Of a DNA stretch of 64,000 nt, positions 1 through 14,700 are shown piece by piece. Positions within the stretch are counted from its first letter, which is position 1; each line of letters begins with the position of its first letter. The notes below the pieces were generated by a model, which saw nothing but the letters and a program-made list of their open reading frames with translations, made no database searches and was not told the origin of the DNA. The DNA comes from Agelaius tricolor. Lineage: Eukaryota; Chordata; Aves; Passeriformes; Icteridae. The position numbers were made by a program, and so were the translations under genes. The DNA is taken from contig JALJCS010000001.1 in NCBI GenBank assembly GCA_023055355.1, positions 95,093,381-95,157,380 on the forward strand. Reading direction: 5' to 3'.

Positions 1-2597
1 TACACAAGTTACAGAAGTTACAGTTCTCAAAAATGCACATTCAAACTGAAAACAGAGGCATCTGTGGTAAATGGAGGAAGCACAGGGCAGTGACATCCCT
101 CCAAAGACACCATTTATTTTCATTCATCTCAAGTTATTCAAGCTGTTTGAGGGGATAAGGTGGAGCTAACGCCGAGTCCTCATGTGTGAAGATAGGGTAA
201 AGAGACCTGTTTGTTTGAAAGTGCTGGTCTAGAAATTCTCCTGGAACATTTCCATGGAATCTAGCATCCAGGAAAGCATCTGAGCCCAAAAAAAGCTTCC
301 AGCCTGGTGAGAATGTGAGCAGTTTCACAAGAAATACCTTTTTGCAGGAGCAAAATCCCAAACAGATCTCAAACAGGCAGCAGTAAAACAGCTGCCACTA
401 GCACCTTTGAGACATGGCACGATGACCTTCAAATCTAGTGTGATAGTAGCATTTATTTGTTACTGGAGTGTTTATGAAAGTGGGGCTTGTACAATACACA
501 CACAACATCCCTATTCCACAGCAGCTTCTTATCTAAATAGACAGGCAGATAAAAGCTAGAGAGAGGATTAAACACACAAAAAGGGCAAGAGGAGTAAGAG
601 CTGGCAAATTTCATGTCAGCTCACCTACTTTTATATATTTGTCCTTTGGGCAGAGTTTAATTAGTAAGGGATTACTTGACAAAAAGACAGATGACAGGGG
701 ACAGATATTAAAGATGGCCAGAGGGAGGGAGGAGAGGCACACAGAAAGAGTCTGGAGCGAGGCTGAGCTCAGAGTCTGTAAGAAATGAAGCTCAAGGAGT
801 TGCAGAAGGTGGGTGCATGGCGCAGGGCAGCACTGTTCCTAACTAGAACTGTAAAAAGCAGTCAGATGTCTATGTGTGAACTGGATGGGGACAGAGGCAC
901 TGGCTTGCATAGCACAGAGGCAGCCCTGAATTGGTAATAAGGACACACAGCCAGCCAGGGTGTCTCACATAGGGTAAGAGGCTGTAAAAAAGTTGCTGGT
1001 TTTAACTACTTCTGTGCCAGAATCAGCCTTGAACTGGCTCCTCCAAAACCATTTGTCTGGCTGATCATCAGTGGGATGCCAAAAGCTGCTGGATCCCAGA
1101 GGAGGCCTATTCTCTGCTGTCTCAGACCAGAATGATGGGGAATCCCAGTTCACTGCTCAGTTATCTCAGGGTAAGGTGAGAGGAACCCACATAACACATC
1201 CTCTTCCATCAGCATTGAGCAGAGCATCAGGCTCAGCTGACAACAGAGCCTGGTTTTTGAAGCCTGCATCCTGCAGGGATGGCACTCCTTGCATAGAGGC
1301 AGGAAGAAGCTGGAGCCACTGTGGGAACCTGAAGGCAGCAATGGTGAATGAGAAATTGAAATTAAAAAGATGTCTGAAAAGGAGCTAAATAAACCCTCAT
1401 GTTAACACAATCTGCTGGGAGGTAGAAAGAAGATACATGGCAGTTGCTTATTTTTTCCTAATAAAAGGTAAGCTATATGGCCTTCTAAATTGTAATTCTC
1501 TGGTAAATTTTGAAGACAGGAGCTACTTATGTATTGCTGTAGCCATCAGTGACATGCAGAGGGAAAGATGGAGGAACTGCCAGTGGATGGTGGTATTGTA
1601 TAAGATAGAAGAAGCAGTTTCTCACTTCTTGCCTTGCCATTATCTACCAGGGATAGCCAGTAGACACTACAATCCTTCACTCCACTCTTAGCTTTCAAAA
1701 TACTGTACCACAGTGGGCTGGAAAGCAACTTCAGGCTGAGACATAGAGGAGATGAGAAAACTGCAGAAAGAAACAGAAACAGAATGAAGTTAGGAGATGG
1801 AATGAAATAGGAAGGTCAGAAAGCAGAGAAAGCAGATGGCAACACAGGGAAAAGGGACTAGACGAGAGGCCAGATGGTGACCAGGGGAAAGAATCAAAAA
1901 ATGGTACTTGGACAAATAATCGGTTGGAAAATGTGATTTTTAAAAATGGATACAAAATATCAATCAAAGACTGAGAATTTGGGGTTTATTCTGGACTGGA
2001 AGGGAAAGAAAATGGGATTTGTGTACAACAGATTTTCTTTTCAGCTCCTCCCTTCCTGCCAACCATATGCCCCATCAGTGTATCTCAGGTTTTACACTGG
2101 AAGTAACTTAACCACAACTGATCCTATATTGCAAAAATATTTTTAAACTCCCATCCTATTACTTTGATCAATTCTTGCATTCATTCCTGGGGAGGGGTCA
2201 TCTTTAATTGAGAATTTGTGTGTACAATGGTTTTTGAAATTTTGAAGCCTATTCTAGGAATCACAGAAAGAATGATGATAATAAAAATCCAAACAGGTTA
2301 TTAACACCATTTCTAACAATACACAAACTTTTGCCTCATCACAGAATTCAGTTCCAGAAATGAAGGAATTCTGTAATTTTCTTCTTCCTATTCAGACTAA
2401 ACTTTTCCTTCTCTGAAATGTAATGCAGCTTCCTAGACTTCTAATTGTACACGGAATAATTCTTCCTGCTCTGTGTGTATTATATTCTGAAATCTTTGTG
2501 TGTGAATATATTTGCCACATCAAAGAATCCCTTTGAAAATACTGTTGGGAGCTGAATGTTGCCATGCAGAAGCCCTGCAGTAATCTGAAAAGAGTGT

Positions 2598-2965
2598 CAT
2601 AGAATGAGAGTGTCATAAATGGCTGAGTGAGCAAGGGCCCTGTGCTGATCACATTGTCCAGCCCCAAGGAAGACCAGGGTCAGCTAGAACAGGCTGCTCA
2701 GATGTTTTTCCAAGAATGTTGACTTTACTGCCTCTCTGGAGACTACTGTCCCAGTGCTCAATCATTCTTATATTAAAAAAGTCTGTTCAAATAAATTTTT
2801 TTTAATATTTCAATTTGTACCCGTTGCCTCACGTCCTTTCACTTGGCAATACTGAGGATCTGGTTCTGACTCTTTACTCCCTCTTGTCAGGTATTTTTAA
2901 ATGTTGTTAAGATTTCCCCCTGAGTCATCTCTTCTGAAAGCTAAACAATCCCAGCTGTATTCAGC
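2598..2965 (-). mobile_element. CR1 LINE 3' fragment, old
   Basis: Read on the + strand: TCATAGAATGAGAG..., GTCCAGCCCC, CCTCTCTGGAGACTACTGTC, CCCGTTGCCTC, then CCCCCTGAGTCATCTCTTCT and GCTAAACAATCCCAGCTGTA. This is the order of the reverse complement of a CR1 3' region. Diverged, with small insertions such as the A/T-rich block at 2775-2810. Confidence 0.8.
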
Positions 2966-5900
2966 ATGCAGAGTAATACATGTATAATGCATTTGGCCTT
3001 GTGGAATAGTACACTGAAACTGCAAACACTTCCAGACATACAAATCTGCAAGAAGGGGAAAAAAAATCTGGAAGTGAGAGGTAACTGACATCTTCATAGA
3101 AAAACAAGGTCACAACCTTATTAAATTATACATAACAAGTTCTCAAGCTGCTTAATGAAAGTGAAGAAGCAATTTTTAAGTATGAGAACAAATTTACAAT
3201 AACTACTTTTGGAAACAATAAAAATACACCCATCCTCACATAAAATGGCCAAAAAATATTAAGAATTTTTCTGTTTGAAAGGAACACCGACTAAGAACTC
3301 ATCTAGTTGATATTTCCCTTAAAACTTTTCAATATCAAAATGAGAAACAGCAACTGAGCAATAAAACCAAGAACTATAGCATGGTTTTAAAGAGAGAAAA
3401 TGTTTCCATACCCATAATTTGCATCACCTACATTTCCAAAAATGCATCTACAAGATGCAGATAAAGCCTTGTTGGCTCAGAGCCCTTCAGAAATAATGGA
3501 AAATTATAATAATAACAATAACAATAATAATAATGATAAAATTCACTTAACAGAGCAAGATAAGGTAACATGGGATACAAGGAACAAAGCATGATATGAG
3601 TAATGGCAGTGTCACACTGTTATAATGTTATAATCGTATAATAGATAAACCAGAAGGGAGTTTATTGGTGGTAAGAACAACATCAAAATTAATTTTGTGA
3701 GATGCCATGGAGGGAATCAGCAGCAGCAGTACTGGGAAAACCAGCTTCTGCACATACACAGGATCCATTATGTAAACAATGATAAGCATGATACTGTCGG
3801 AAACCTAGAGATAGGATTCCATCAAAATCTTGTCAGACAAGGGGTCAGTACTTGTACAGCTGACAGACAACCTGCTTCCCAAAGCAACTCTGTCAGAAGA
3901 GGTTTTTCACAGCATTTCTCTGAGCTCAAATGCAGTAGATTACTAAAAGCAACTGAAGCAAAAACTCCAACAATATACATAATAGTAGTGTTTAAATTAT
4001 TTAAAAATTCCCAAGCCTTGCCAGATCTAATTAATAGCAATCTCCACACTATTTCCTACTTTCCTATATTTTGTTAAAAAATATTGGAATTCAATTTTTA
4101 TATTTACTTCTGCTGGACTATGAATTATGACAGCCGCTAACTTTGTTGATGACAGTCAACATGTATAGATCAGGAAGTTTCAGGTCAGATCCCAAGGGGT
4201 CCTGCTGACTGTCACCTGTCCCTTTCAGGAAACAATAGCAACACCCATCCCCTCTTGAAAAAGAAGAGTAAGAAATTCTTAAGTAAAAAATATAATGGAT
4301 AGCTTGGATAGCTTCATTTTTTTAAAGCTGATGACTACAATGTTCAACTTAATTTGCTACCCTGCTAGGGACAGATTTGTGACCAGTAAATCTACCAGTT
4401 ATTCTATCAGCTAAATCTAGAAAGATCCTTTCCCAGCATCAAGAGAAAAGCAACTTGCCAAGCCTAGGAAGAAATGTGTTTCAGCTCCTTATGACTCCCC
4501 ATGACAGAAGCTTAAGGCAGCCCCATGAGTAACAGAAGGCTGTGTATTGGTAAGCAAGCAGGTGAATGATAATCTCCTTGGGCAGATGTACTGCAGTCTT
4601 TATCTCCATTGACTGGAAACTGGTGGTCAGCTTTCAGGAAAAAAAAAATCATTTTAGTTCTGTTTAGATGTTGGAAAATACCAAAGTCATATCAATATCA
4701 CCATGAGCATCATTTGTTTATCAGTGATCATCTTAAAGCAGGCTGAGCTACTTTCCTAATAATTATGCTGAATTGCTCAATTACTACCATGCTTTTTTCA
4801 TACCCTTATCTCCCTTGTCACACTAAACAATATCTAAGTACATTAATCCTTTTAAGAGTGTGCAGTCTAAAAAAGTTTCAGAAGAAAGCAGAGGTAATGG
4901 GGTCTGAAAGATATATCCTGAGAGCAGAGGTAAAGCAGTCCTGAGAAATATATTGACTGATAACTCATCGTGTAAATGTAGGCACATGATGGTTTTTCCT
5001 GTTCTAACTGATAAGGGGTTCTAGGACTTCACAAATGTGATAGCAACAGCATAACAGCAAAGATTCTTGAAGGCCCCAGAGAAAGCTGGAGATATTTTTG
5101 GATTGCAGTAGTCTAGGGTTATGTCCATAAAGGGGGATGAAGAGCTGCATTCATGCATCACATGCTTCAATTTTGTGCTCAGACTAGAATTCCACCATGG
5201 TCTCTGCAACTGCAGGACAGCAGATCATCAGGCTCCTTGTTTTGGAGGAGAGAGGTGTCACAGAAAATAAACAAGTTTGCTTTCAGCCTGACCAGTAAGC
5301 TAGACTTTAATGGAAAGTTAGTCTGAGTTAGGGACTACAGCTCAGTGCCTAAAGGTAGTCATGGATGAGATCAAAGACTCAGTTAATCAGCTATCTCATC
5401 TGTGTTTATGGCAAATAAATAGATAAAGAAATAACATAAAGAACAGGAGAGCAAAAGTGACCCAGTTCTCAGCTTGCCTTCAGTGCATTTGACTGACTTT
5501 GTAGGACCTAATTTTGTTGCAACTGGAAGAGCTTTTGTATCCCATTCCCAGATGGTTTTACTGTTCAAAAATGTCTCAAATTCCTTCTCATTCTTAAAGG
5601 AATAAGGAAGAAAAATTTTATAATGTCACAATTAAGTTGGAAATTATTTTATCTCAGCAAGCCGCCAAGACCAAAAATATAAAAGCTCAGGAAAAAAGTA
5701 GGCAATAGATGCCTGAAAATGAAATTGGGTATATTCCTCTTTTTTCTTCCATTTTACATGAAAAATTGAGACATTCTCTCAACCTTTATGTCATTTGTCT
5801 TTCAGGCCAAAGATTTCAAGGCTTGGTAATCTTTCCTTATAGGGAAACCCTTCCATTCTTCTGATAACTTTCACCACCATCTTATTCAAATTTCTAGTCT

Positions 5901-5967
5901 TACTAGGCAATATTGCTGTTGCAAGAGAAGAGTATGACACACTATTTCATTTTTTTTAAAGTTTTTC

Positions 5968-6065
5968 TTTCCATTTTATCCCTGCAGATCAGGAGGCTGA
6001 GAAACAAGGCTTGATTTGGCCAAATTCAATAGCAGAGAAGGGACCAGAAGAATCCAGGTTTCCTC
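5968..6065 (+). repeat. Possible MIR SINE fragment
   Basis: CATTTTATCCCTGCAGATCA, GGAGGCTGAGAAACAAGG, ATTTGGCCAAATTCAATAGC and AATCCAGGTT appear in the order of the MIR core (ATTTTACAGATGAGGAAACTG ... GACTTGCCCAAGGTCA ... ACCCAGGT). Highly diverged; recognised by eye only. Confidence 0.4.
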
Positions 6066-8379
6066 ATTTTTGCAACCAAAGGAAACAGCTTTAGTTGTAT
6101 TTTAACAGCATATCAGTGATTATTCTAGGTATGTGCAGTAGTGCACTCAGATGACCAGTAACAAGTTGAATTTAACCCATTTGTAAGCACTTGTTCTGGG
6201 TGAATGGATATTTTGGTTTCCAGTTTTGCCCTTCCCATGTCTTGGTAGTATATTTGTAATGTACTATTGAGTTTCAGTAGAATTTTTTTAATCACCTTTT
6301 AAACAATATATAATTATTGTTGACAGCAAACCAACTAGAAGAAACACTTCTAGATTAATTAACAGTGACCTATAATTAAACCCTGCAGTACTTAGAGATG
6401 GAGTGGTCCCTAGATAATATTGCTTTAGTTTTAATGAGTGTTTATCATTCTTGTTTGCTCCCCCTGTGGCAGTTATCAAGGTTAGTTACAAAATTTCTTA
6501 ATTAAATGGAACTACATGGAAGGTACTGTCTTAGCAGAAAACAGTTTGAAATATTCATGATTTAAGCATAATCTCAAAGTGTGCAAACTCCTGCCCTACA
6601 AATTTTAATCATAGTTTGCCTATAGAGCTCAATCTTTTCCTTAAGTCATATCTTGACACTAAAAGCAGTGCCATATTTTAGGATTTTTCTTGTTCCTTTA
6701 TCTCTGAAAGATAAGAATGTGTTATTAAATGTCTGCCTTCTCCAACATGTGAATGGCTCAAAAATACACTTTTATATGAAAGCTTTGATATAGGATTTCT
6801 GATTCCTGGCTCAGGCTTCACTAACCAGTTTCTAGAGTAATTAAGTAAATCTCTTTATTGCACATTTTCAAAATGTAGTCTGACAAATTAGATTTCTAAT
6901 GGAATTAAAGGATCACATTCCTAACAAATTCCATATGGAGTTTGGTACCCAGAGTGCTCTGAAGAAATAATCTTCCTTTCACCAATTCCACATTCTCAGA
7001 TGACATCAGATATGGCACATTCCACCACCCTGAGAAAAATTCTCTTTGCTTCCAATTGTTGCAGATTAAAAGCTGAAGTAACTAAAAATAAGGTAGCATA
7101 TGGGGGGACCTTCATCTTCCAAATATAATGCTCATAGAAATGTTTGCTAAAAATTACCTGGTTCACACAGGTAATACTTCTATGATTTCACTATATACAA
7201 TATGATTATTTCAGGTAAAACATGTAAAGACAAATATTGGTACTGCTAAAGAATGAAACTTATATAATAATACTTCTTTCTTCAGTAGAAATCCTAATCA
7301 TCTCCACTGTTGCTTTGCATTGTGCTGCTGGCAAGGTATTCTAAATTTTGTTTTGGTGTTATACAAGGTATTCTAATTTGTTTTGTTGGACCATAAAACA
7401 ATGTGCATGAAAGTTTATACACTTAAAAAAAAAGCAAATCTTATGTGAACCCAGCCCAGTCTGCACCATAGCTGGTCTGAGTAGTTAAAATCAGGCAATC
7501 TTGGAAAGGGAGGGAGGTTACCATTGTTTAAATCCTAAGTAAAAATAGAATACTGATTGGGTTCAAATGAAGGTTGTTCTTAAAGTAACTTGTGCTTACA
7601 GATTCTTGCTGGCAGTTGAGATACTTCTTATGTCAAAGCACTTGGACAAAAATTTTTAAGGGGGAGAGACCACTAGAAATGCCTACCTGGTAGCATTTTC
7701 AGGTGTAATGCAACAGTAAAAAAGGTATTGGAAAATAAAAGGGTAAGTATGAAACACCTACACTTTCCAACATGTAACTGAAATAGTTATCTGTGAAACT
7801 GGAGCAGATAACAGCAGAGCTGTTAGAACATTGTATTCAGCTGCTGCCAATTCTTGGCCTAGTTAGAGCTGTGTGCTTGAAGCAGCGTTTCCCACCACTT
7901 TCTCTTTTCCTCCCACCATGCAGCACTTTCCCTGCCCCAGTCACAGTTTGGCATCAGATTGTGCCAGCCCTGAACACTGCTGCAATTCACTGCTGAGTCA
8001 TCACTTCACCCCTGTCACAGAACATCATCATCACTGCTCCAACAGGAACATTGCAACGGCAACCCTGTGGTACAAGAAGGGAGAGAGGATTGCAAGACAT
8101 GGGCGGTGGAAGAGCTGAGCATTGAGTGTTCTTTCAGGAAAAAGCCATCCTAAGGGAGTTCCCTGGGGTTTGTGGTCACTGGTTTGGAAACAGCACCATT
8201 ATCTCTTCCCTTGCTCACATGCCATATCTCCAGAATGCCCAAAGGATCAAGGCTCCAAGGCAATGGGAACTAGAGGAGACTTCCGTTGTTTATCATGGTG
8301 CTGTTGAAGTCTCCTGGGGTTGACAGATGCCGCTCCAGAAGGTTAAGAAGATGAAGAAAGCTCTTCCAGCTGGACCGTA

Positions 8380-8705
8380 AGAGGGATTATGTCTGAGCAG
8401 CAGATAAACAGATTATTCCAGAAACAGACACTGCTTTTTTTTAAAACTTCGTCACTCTTGTCTTACCACTCCAGTTCCCCAGGCTAGAAGTGTGGGCGTC
8501 GGAGGGTTCGCCCAGCTCTCGCACTCTGGCACCTGTTGCACTCTGCCCAGTTGCAACTCCATGCAGTCCAAGGCTGGAGACACCTGAAAAATAAAGACAT
8601 TTGGGGATTTTTGTTCTCTAAGAAAACAGAATTCTTCTACTTGACCAAAATTTTCTTGTTTCCTGCATGACTGGTCTTGAAAACTGTGAATGATCAATAG
8701 ACAGC
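8380..8705 (+). promoter_or_regulatory. IMPG1 proximal promoter and 5'UTR (boundaries unknown)
   Basis: Sequence just upstream of the start codon. GGATTAT at 8384-8390 resembles a CRX/OTX homeodomain site (TAATCC on the other strand), the typical photoreceptor regulator. A GC-richer patch lies at 8480-8570. An A/T-rich AAAAATAAAG near 8586-8595 could serve as a weak TATA box. No transcription start can be placed, and an upstream noncoding exon is possible. Confidence 0.3.
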
Positions 8706-8772
8706 ATGCATTTGAAAACTGGATTAATATTTTTGATCATTTGCCTTGCTCTCCAAGTTCAGGGAAGCAGAG
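8706..8772 (+). CDS. IMPG1: IMPG1 exon 1: start codon and signal peptide
   Basis: Encodes residues 1-22: [20 protein letters not shown] then SR. This is a short basic n-region, a hydrophobic core and a likely signal peptidase site near G20. The start is supported by an in-frame TGA at 8691-8693, A at position -3, and the same QVQG ending as human IMPG1. The exon ends in phase 1 at a strong donor (AGAG|GTAAGT). The protein therefore enters the secretory pathway. Confidence 0.92.
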
Positions 8773-11700
8773 GTAAGTTCGTATATTAATATATAACGTT
8801 TAGATGAATTTTACATTGCATATGTTGATAAACAAAATAATTGCAATATCAAAGGCTTTCTTATTACAGAATTTTTAGTGTAGAATGTGGTCTCAATACT
8901 ACTAGAGACACTATGGTTACTGACACTGCTACACAGCTGAAAAAGGAAATATTGGCGTTATTTCTTACGTGTGTTTTGCAGGCTTTACAATATCTATAAG
9001 AGATGCAATTTAGCTTCATTTTACCTGAACAGGTTCTGGTCTGAAAAAAAAAAATTATCTGTGAGACAAATATATGAAAATTTTAAAAAGGCTGAAATGT
9101 CATCTCAGTGTTGACATGGTTGAAGATGGTCTTTCATCACTGAAATGAAGAGAAAGTAGCAAAATATATCTGCATTTACTAGTAAAGACATTTATTCTGA
9201 TTACTAAAAACACCTTCAAAAACTTCTAGATGGACAAATTCTGGAAGAATACACCATACTGTGAAATATACAAAAATGGCAATAGCAGTATAGATTAATG
9301 TAATAATAACTATAAAATTATTTTCAAGAAAACAGAAATACAGGGAACTAATCTGTACTTAGTACATCAGCTAACTCTTGCTCTATTTAAAAACATTTAA
9401 AAGTTCACAACATTTATAAAGCTACTTCAAAAACAAAAAAGAAAAGACAGTGATGTGATTTTCCCTGGTTCGTCCCATATTCAAAAGATTTAGAGCTTTG
9501 GGGAATGCATTTAATTTTGGAGAAGATTTCTCATTAAATTTTCCATCTATGCTTTGATATTTGCATAATTGAATTAAAAACTAACATTACAACTGCTATG
9601 TGTGCTCAAGTCAATGACCTTCTATTTTTATGTCAGGCCTGTTAATTAAATGCAAAGAATGTAAAATTATAAAAGATAAGTCTCCTCAACGTTATCTAAA
9701 TATTTGTTAGGGAGACAATATGAAATATAGCCTGCTGTCAATACTAATTGGAAAATTTTATTTACACATTTGGGTTTTTTAAAGAAACTCCTGTTTTTCT
9801 TAAAGAAATACAGAAATGCAGACCACAGTTCTTGTATCTCAGTTAAATTATGTAAATCTTCCTTAGTGGACAATTAAAGAACTGAAAAAATACTTGGGAA
9901 AATATATAGTTAGCACTAGAATTATGTTTTGCGTCTCTCTAATTTTACTTTTAGATTCTATGCAAATGGTTTCATTTAATCACTAATGATATTTTGGAAA
10001 TGTGGCAAAAAATGAGAGAATGATGATATTTCATGTCTGACAAGAAAACAAGTTTTAACAAGATGCAATGTTTTTGCATTTAAGTTGAATATTCTGTGAT
10101 GGAAAGAGACAGAATGAATCCCAGGCAATTCATGCATGCTTGATGGCATCATTGCAGTCCCTATTTATAATTACAACTTAGAAAGCAATAGTGGTAAAAG
10201 TGGCATCTCATAGTTTCATCAATTGCAAATTGTGATTGTATACTACAATACACTTTCCATAAAAGACCAGCAAAATAATGGGGGACTATCTTGACAGAGA
10301 GGAATACTAAATAACTAGAAATATTCCTTGCCACCAGTTCTATAAAGTGCAGGTGGTATGCATAAATGCATAATAATAACACTTGGTTTTGACATTTAGT
10401 CATGCCCATACATAATATTTTTAAAGTATTTGATTTCAAATATATGCACACAGATCTCAAAACATTTAATGCTTGTGTTAAGAAACTTCTTTTTCAGAGC
10501 AAAGATACTTCCGGAGCTGTTATTTTATGACTTAGCATTAGGGTCAGATACTTACCGAAAATATTTTTTTAAAGTGTATAGGCTCTCCCAGTAGTCTGAA
10601 TATTTGCATGAATTGCTCATTAGAGCTCCTAACATGGGTATTTTGAGATCTTTACAGTTGCTCAGATTTGAAGTACATGTAAACTGTGACAGCCTAGCAA
10701 ATAAGAGACTAAGATATAAAACAGCCCCATCTTAAACAAAAAAAAAATAGAGATCATTTCTAAATATTTAAAGGGTTAGTCAGTTGTTTATTTCCTCATT
10801 AAAAACTAAATTTCAAATTGTTTTCTCACATTTATATTTAACAAAAGGTGGGTTAAAAAATATGGAGCTTGCTTAATAATGTTTTTTGGTCCTTCCTCCC
10901 TGTCCCTATTTAAGGACCCATACAGTCCTTCCCCCATCCATTTGGAGGCTCTCCAGGAGCACCTCCAATTCCACAGTAAACAAACAGGAAACTAGAGAGC
11001 AAAATAAGAGTTACAGTACTTAACTTTGACCATAACTTTGCCACTGTCCTGACAAAAATTGTCTCTGGCAATGAGAAGAGAAAGTGAGAGGGATTAAAAC
11101 TTTTTGACAGCGAAAAGTCTGCGCACACAATCTGAATAGTAAACTCCTGAATAGCCAGACTAAATTCCAAAATGCAGAGGAGCTCTGAAGCCTCAGAACT
11201 ATGCCCTGATGCTGGGTACATCCTAGCACTTGATACTGAGAATGTAGAGGGCCAGAGTGTGTTCAAGGCTGTTTTGTGACATTTTTTATTCAGCAAGCAA
11301 ATATCTGCTATTTACTCAGTCATTCCTTAGGACACAAAGGCTTTGTGTGTGCTCTATGAAATCATTTTAATTCATTCTGACTCATCCCTTCCCGCTAGGC
11401 TGTTCTAATTCCGCAATAAATGTTTCAGATCTTCATTACTATAATTGCCCCCCAAAAAAAAAAGGTTTAAGCAAATTTGTGCCAAAGGAAAAGGGAAAAT
11501 CAAGGAATATAAAGCTTCAAACAAAGAAAGAAAACAAGATATATCTGCTTTTTGTGCTAGGATTATCTTCTACTCTCATCCATAAAATAAGAATTATCAT
11601 GTTAAAGTTGGCTTTCCTGGATGGGCTTATAAACTTATGAAAAGTAAGACTTTTCCTTTTTTCTCTCCTTTCTCAAGCAAATGTAACACTGCAGTATATA

Positions 11701-14700
11701 TGGGATTTGATCGTTTCTGTTTTCTGGCTAAAAGCCAAACTGCAATATAAATACTAGACCATTGTCACTGAATCCTAAAGATTAATTCCCGGAATAGTCG
11801 CACGTGTGGCATAGGCATTGGTGAACTGCATGTGAATGAATAGCAAGATATGTGAAATTTTTCTCAGAAAAAAAATTGTCCACACCTGTGGACAAGATGA
11901 TCAATATTAATGATCAAATTTTTCTCCTTCTACTGGACATTAAGTTACAGGCTATAATAAAATAACTGGGAGTGTTAACCTAATAGAAATCCAGAATGTT
12001 CATGTTCATTTTTCAGCTAATTTTGGAGTCTTTGTGGTTTAAGCAGTGCACTAAGTGACATGGACAACACCCATCACATAGCAAACATGGTTTCCTTTCC
12101 AGAAGACAGCTTTTCTTCCTCAAAGAAAAATTCTGAATGCATTCTCCTGCATTTTGATGCTTTGAAATATTTTAAATATGTTTTCATTCTTTTTTCTCCC
12201 CTGTCCAACCTAGTCCTTTGGGGATTAAAATTAGTCTTCTGATCATTCTCTGTCACATAATTCTTCCATGTTAATCAGAAATTAGTTGCACTATCTTGTA
12301 CATGCCATGAGGTTTGTACTTTGTAAGTCCGTGTTTCAATTTCTTGCCCTTCAGAATGTGTGATATTGAATAAGACACTTCTTAAAAAGAAAGAAATATT
12401 TATCTGCTTTCCTATATGTGTCTGCTGGCATTTAGTCACTGTCAGCTGCTGTTTACTAGACAGAGACTTCAGAACAGTAACCTGTCTGAAAAACACAAGA
12501 TTAACAATCATCTGGGAGTACCCTGGCACCTGCCACAGCGTAGGTGCATTTAGATACCCTTACATAATTGCAGCAGCCTTATCATTGTAGGCAAGCACAG
12601 CCCCAGCTTCACCCTCACCTGCCCTGACAGAGTGCACTGTCATTCTCATTTCACAAAAGCATGAGGGCCTGAGGTGTGACACACAAACTGAAGCCCTGGC
12701 TCGTAAGAGGCATTGCAGTCATAGAGCAGGACAGCAGCAGAGGTTGCTGGGCTGATTCTGGTTACACAGACATCTGCAAATCAGTAAGACCCAGGCTCAC
12801 AGCTACATAATTAATTGCACTTAGGCCACCATGCTTGTCTTTCCATTGGTGAGGTTCTACTGGCTTCTAAAGTGCTGCTTCAGTACAGAGCCAAAATTAA
12901 ATTCTTCCTGGCTACTCAAATGTTTCAATATCTCCCCGAGACTTTACCCAACTTTATACTGACAATCTTGGTAGCCCTGTTACCTGAAATACTGGTTTTA
13001 GTGGCTGTGTTGCAGGTATACCTTTCATACATATGATTCAGCACAGATCGTAGAAACCCCAGCAGTTTCAGGCAGGAAACAGCAGTGCACTCATCTTTAA
13101 TTTTGTGATCTCATGGTGATGGCACAAAATGAAGACATTTCTATTAAAGTTCTTTCCCCTTTCCTCTTCTCCCTCAAAACTAGATGAGTAAGTTGTCATG
13201 CTTAGATCAAGAATTGGATTAGGTGTCCTCCAAACCATTGGTCTGTGCAGCTTGATACATAACTAAGGTTAAGTGAAAGTCATGCTCTGTCAAATGAGGT
13301 GTAGTGAATTAGCCAGGGACTGTAGATTGTCCTGCAGAATGAGTGACCCCAAACTGTGAGGAAAATCAACCAGTTCCAATTACACAAGCTGAAGTGATGA
13401 CACTGGGGCTTCTGGCACCTTTTCATTCACCAGATATCCTAATTGTTATCATATGTGAATACAGTTACCTCAATAAACCCATTCTGCACTCAACTCTTTG
13501 ACTCATACCATCAAAACTGTTGAAATGTTGACAATGTTGACAAATGTTGAAATGTTGAAATGGCAAAGCATCACTGGAACTTGAATTTATGCTGTCTTAT
13601 TGACTTTCTCAGAGAAGGCTGTACCTTTTGAGAATGACTAATCAGAAAATTAAGAGCAGAGGTGCTCAGTTGAGTGTTTTATCACTGCCAATTGGATGCA
13701 TCCCTCCAAGAACTCAAACATTTAAGGCATTTTCTTGCAGCCTTTGATATCATATCCATATTAATTAATAGATACATGTTTCATACATGAGCATTAAAAC
13801 CAGTCACTCTTCAATGCTGTTTATAGTCCAGGTTCTGGACTTCAAGCAGACTGTCACAAGATTCACAATCTGGCAATGAAAGCATAGATGGCCTTTGATA
13901 TTTTTTATGAATTCCAGCAGCAGACGTGAGCACAGCTGATGAATAAAATTTTCACCTTTCTTTCTACCTTTAATGGCACATATTACATCTATGAATACAT
14001 GACTTTCTTACTATGTTTTTGTCAGGCTGCAAGAAAATGTGTCAAAATCATATGTTGACTCAAAGATTTCAGCATGTTCAATATTTGTGGTATGTACAGA
14101 CAGCATTTATTGTGAATGTGGCTTCATCATTAGTATATTACAACTATATTCACAAAAGCAGGAAAATCTTACCAGTTGCCTGTTATGCTTTCTATTCTCA
14201 TTATGCTGCAATTATTTTCCCATTAATTGTATAACTAGTATAATTCAAAGAAGTTACTAAATTATCTACTCTAGAGAGAGAGAGAGAGAGAGAGAAAACT
14301 GTTTGTCTGTTATAAGGCCCATGCCTACATTTCATCAAAATTGCTCCAATTTCTTTGTTTCTTCCTGAAGTTGGTTTTCAATTGTATTTCTCCACTTGGT
14401 CACACAGATATGCATGAGCAGAGAAGGAGGGCAACAGCTGAGGAATTCTGATATCTATTTTACCTTCCCAGTGTAACTGACTTGCAGAAATTAAATTCTC
14501 CACACTTACTGAAATCCAAGAGCACATTAGTTGATCGCAACTTTGATTTTTGGTACCAAAATGTAAGTCCAGTTTAATTTGAAGGGTTCTGAAAAAGAAC
14601 CATTACCTAATGTCATCTCCTAGCTTTGAACATAAAACCATTGAAACAAAAAATTTTGGAGTTTTTATTAAAATTTGAACATTTACTAATGGCATTGTTT

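Larger units (their letters stand above)
1..8379. other. 5' flanking region, no gene seen
   Basis: AT-rich sequence with only short random ORFs on both strands, none resembling a known protein or having convincing splice borders. It holds an old CR1 (2598-2965), a possible MIR (5968-6065) and a short AAT/AAC microsatellite near 3505-3537. In mammals the side upstream of IMPG1 is a large gene desert, which fits. Confidence 0.6.

Noticed and set aside
10910..11296. 128-aa minus-strand ORF with a hydrophobic stretch
   Set aside because: No similarity recognised, no supporting splice or promoter context, lies in AT-rich intron 1; consistent with a chance ORF.
12600..12770. Possible MIR-like stretch
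   Set aside because: Only scattered short similarity to the MIR core; too weak to annotate.
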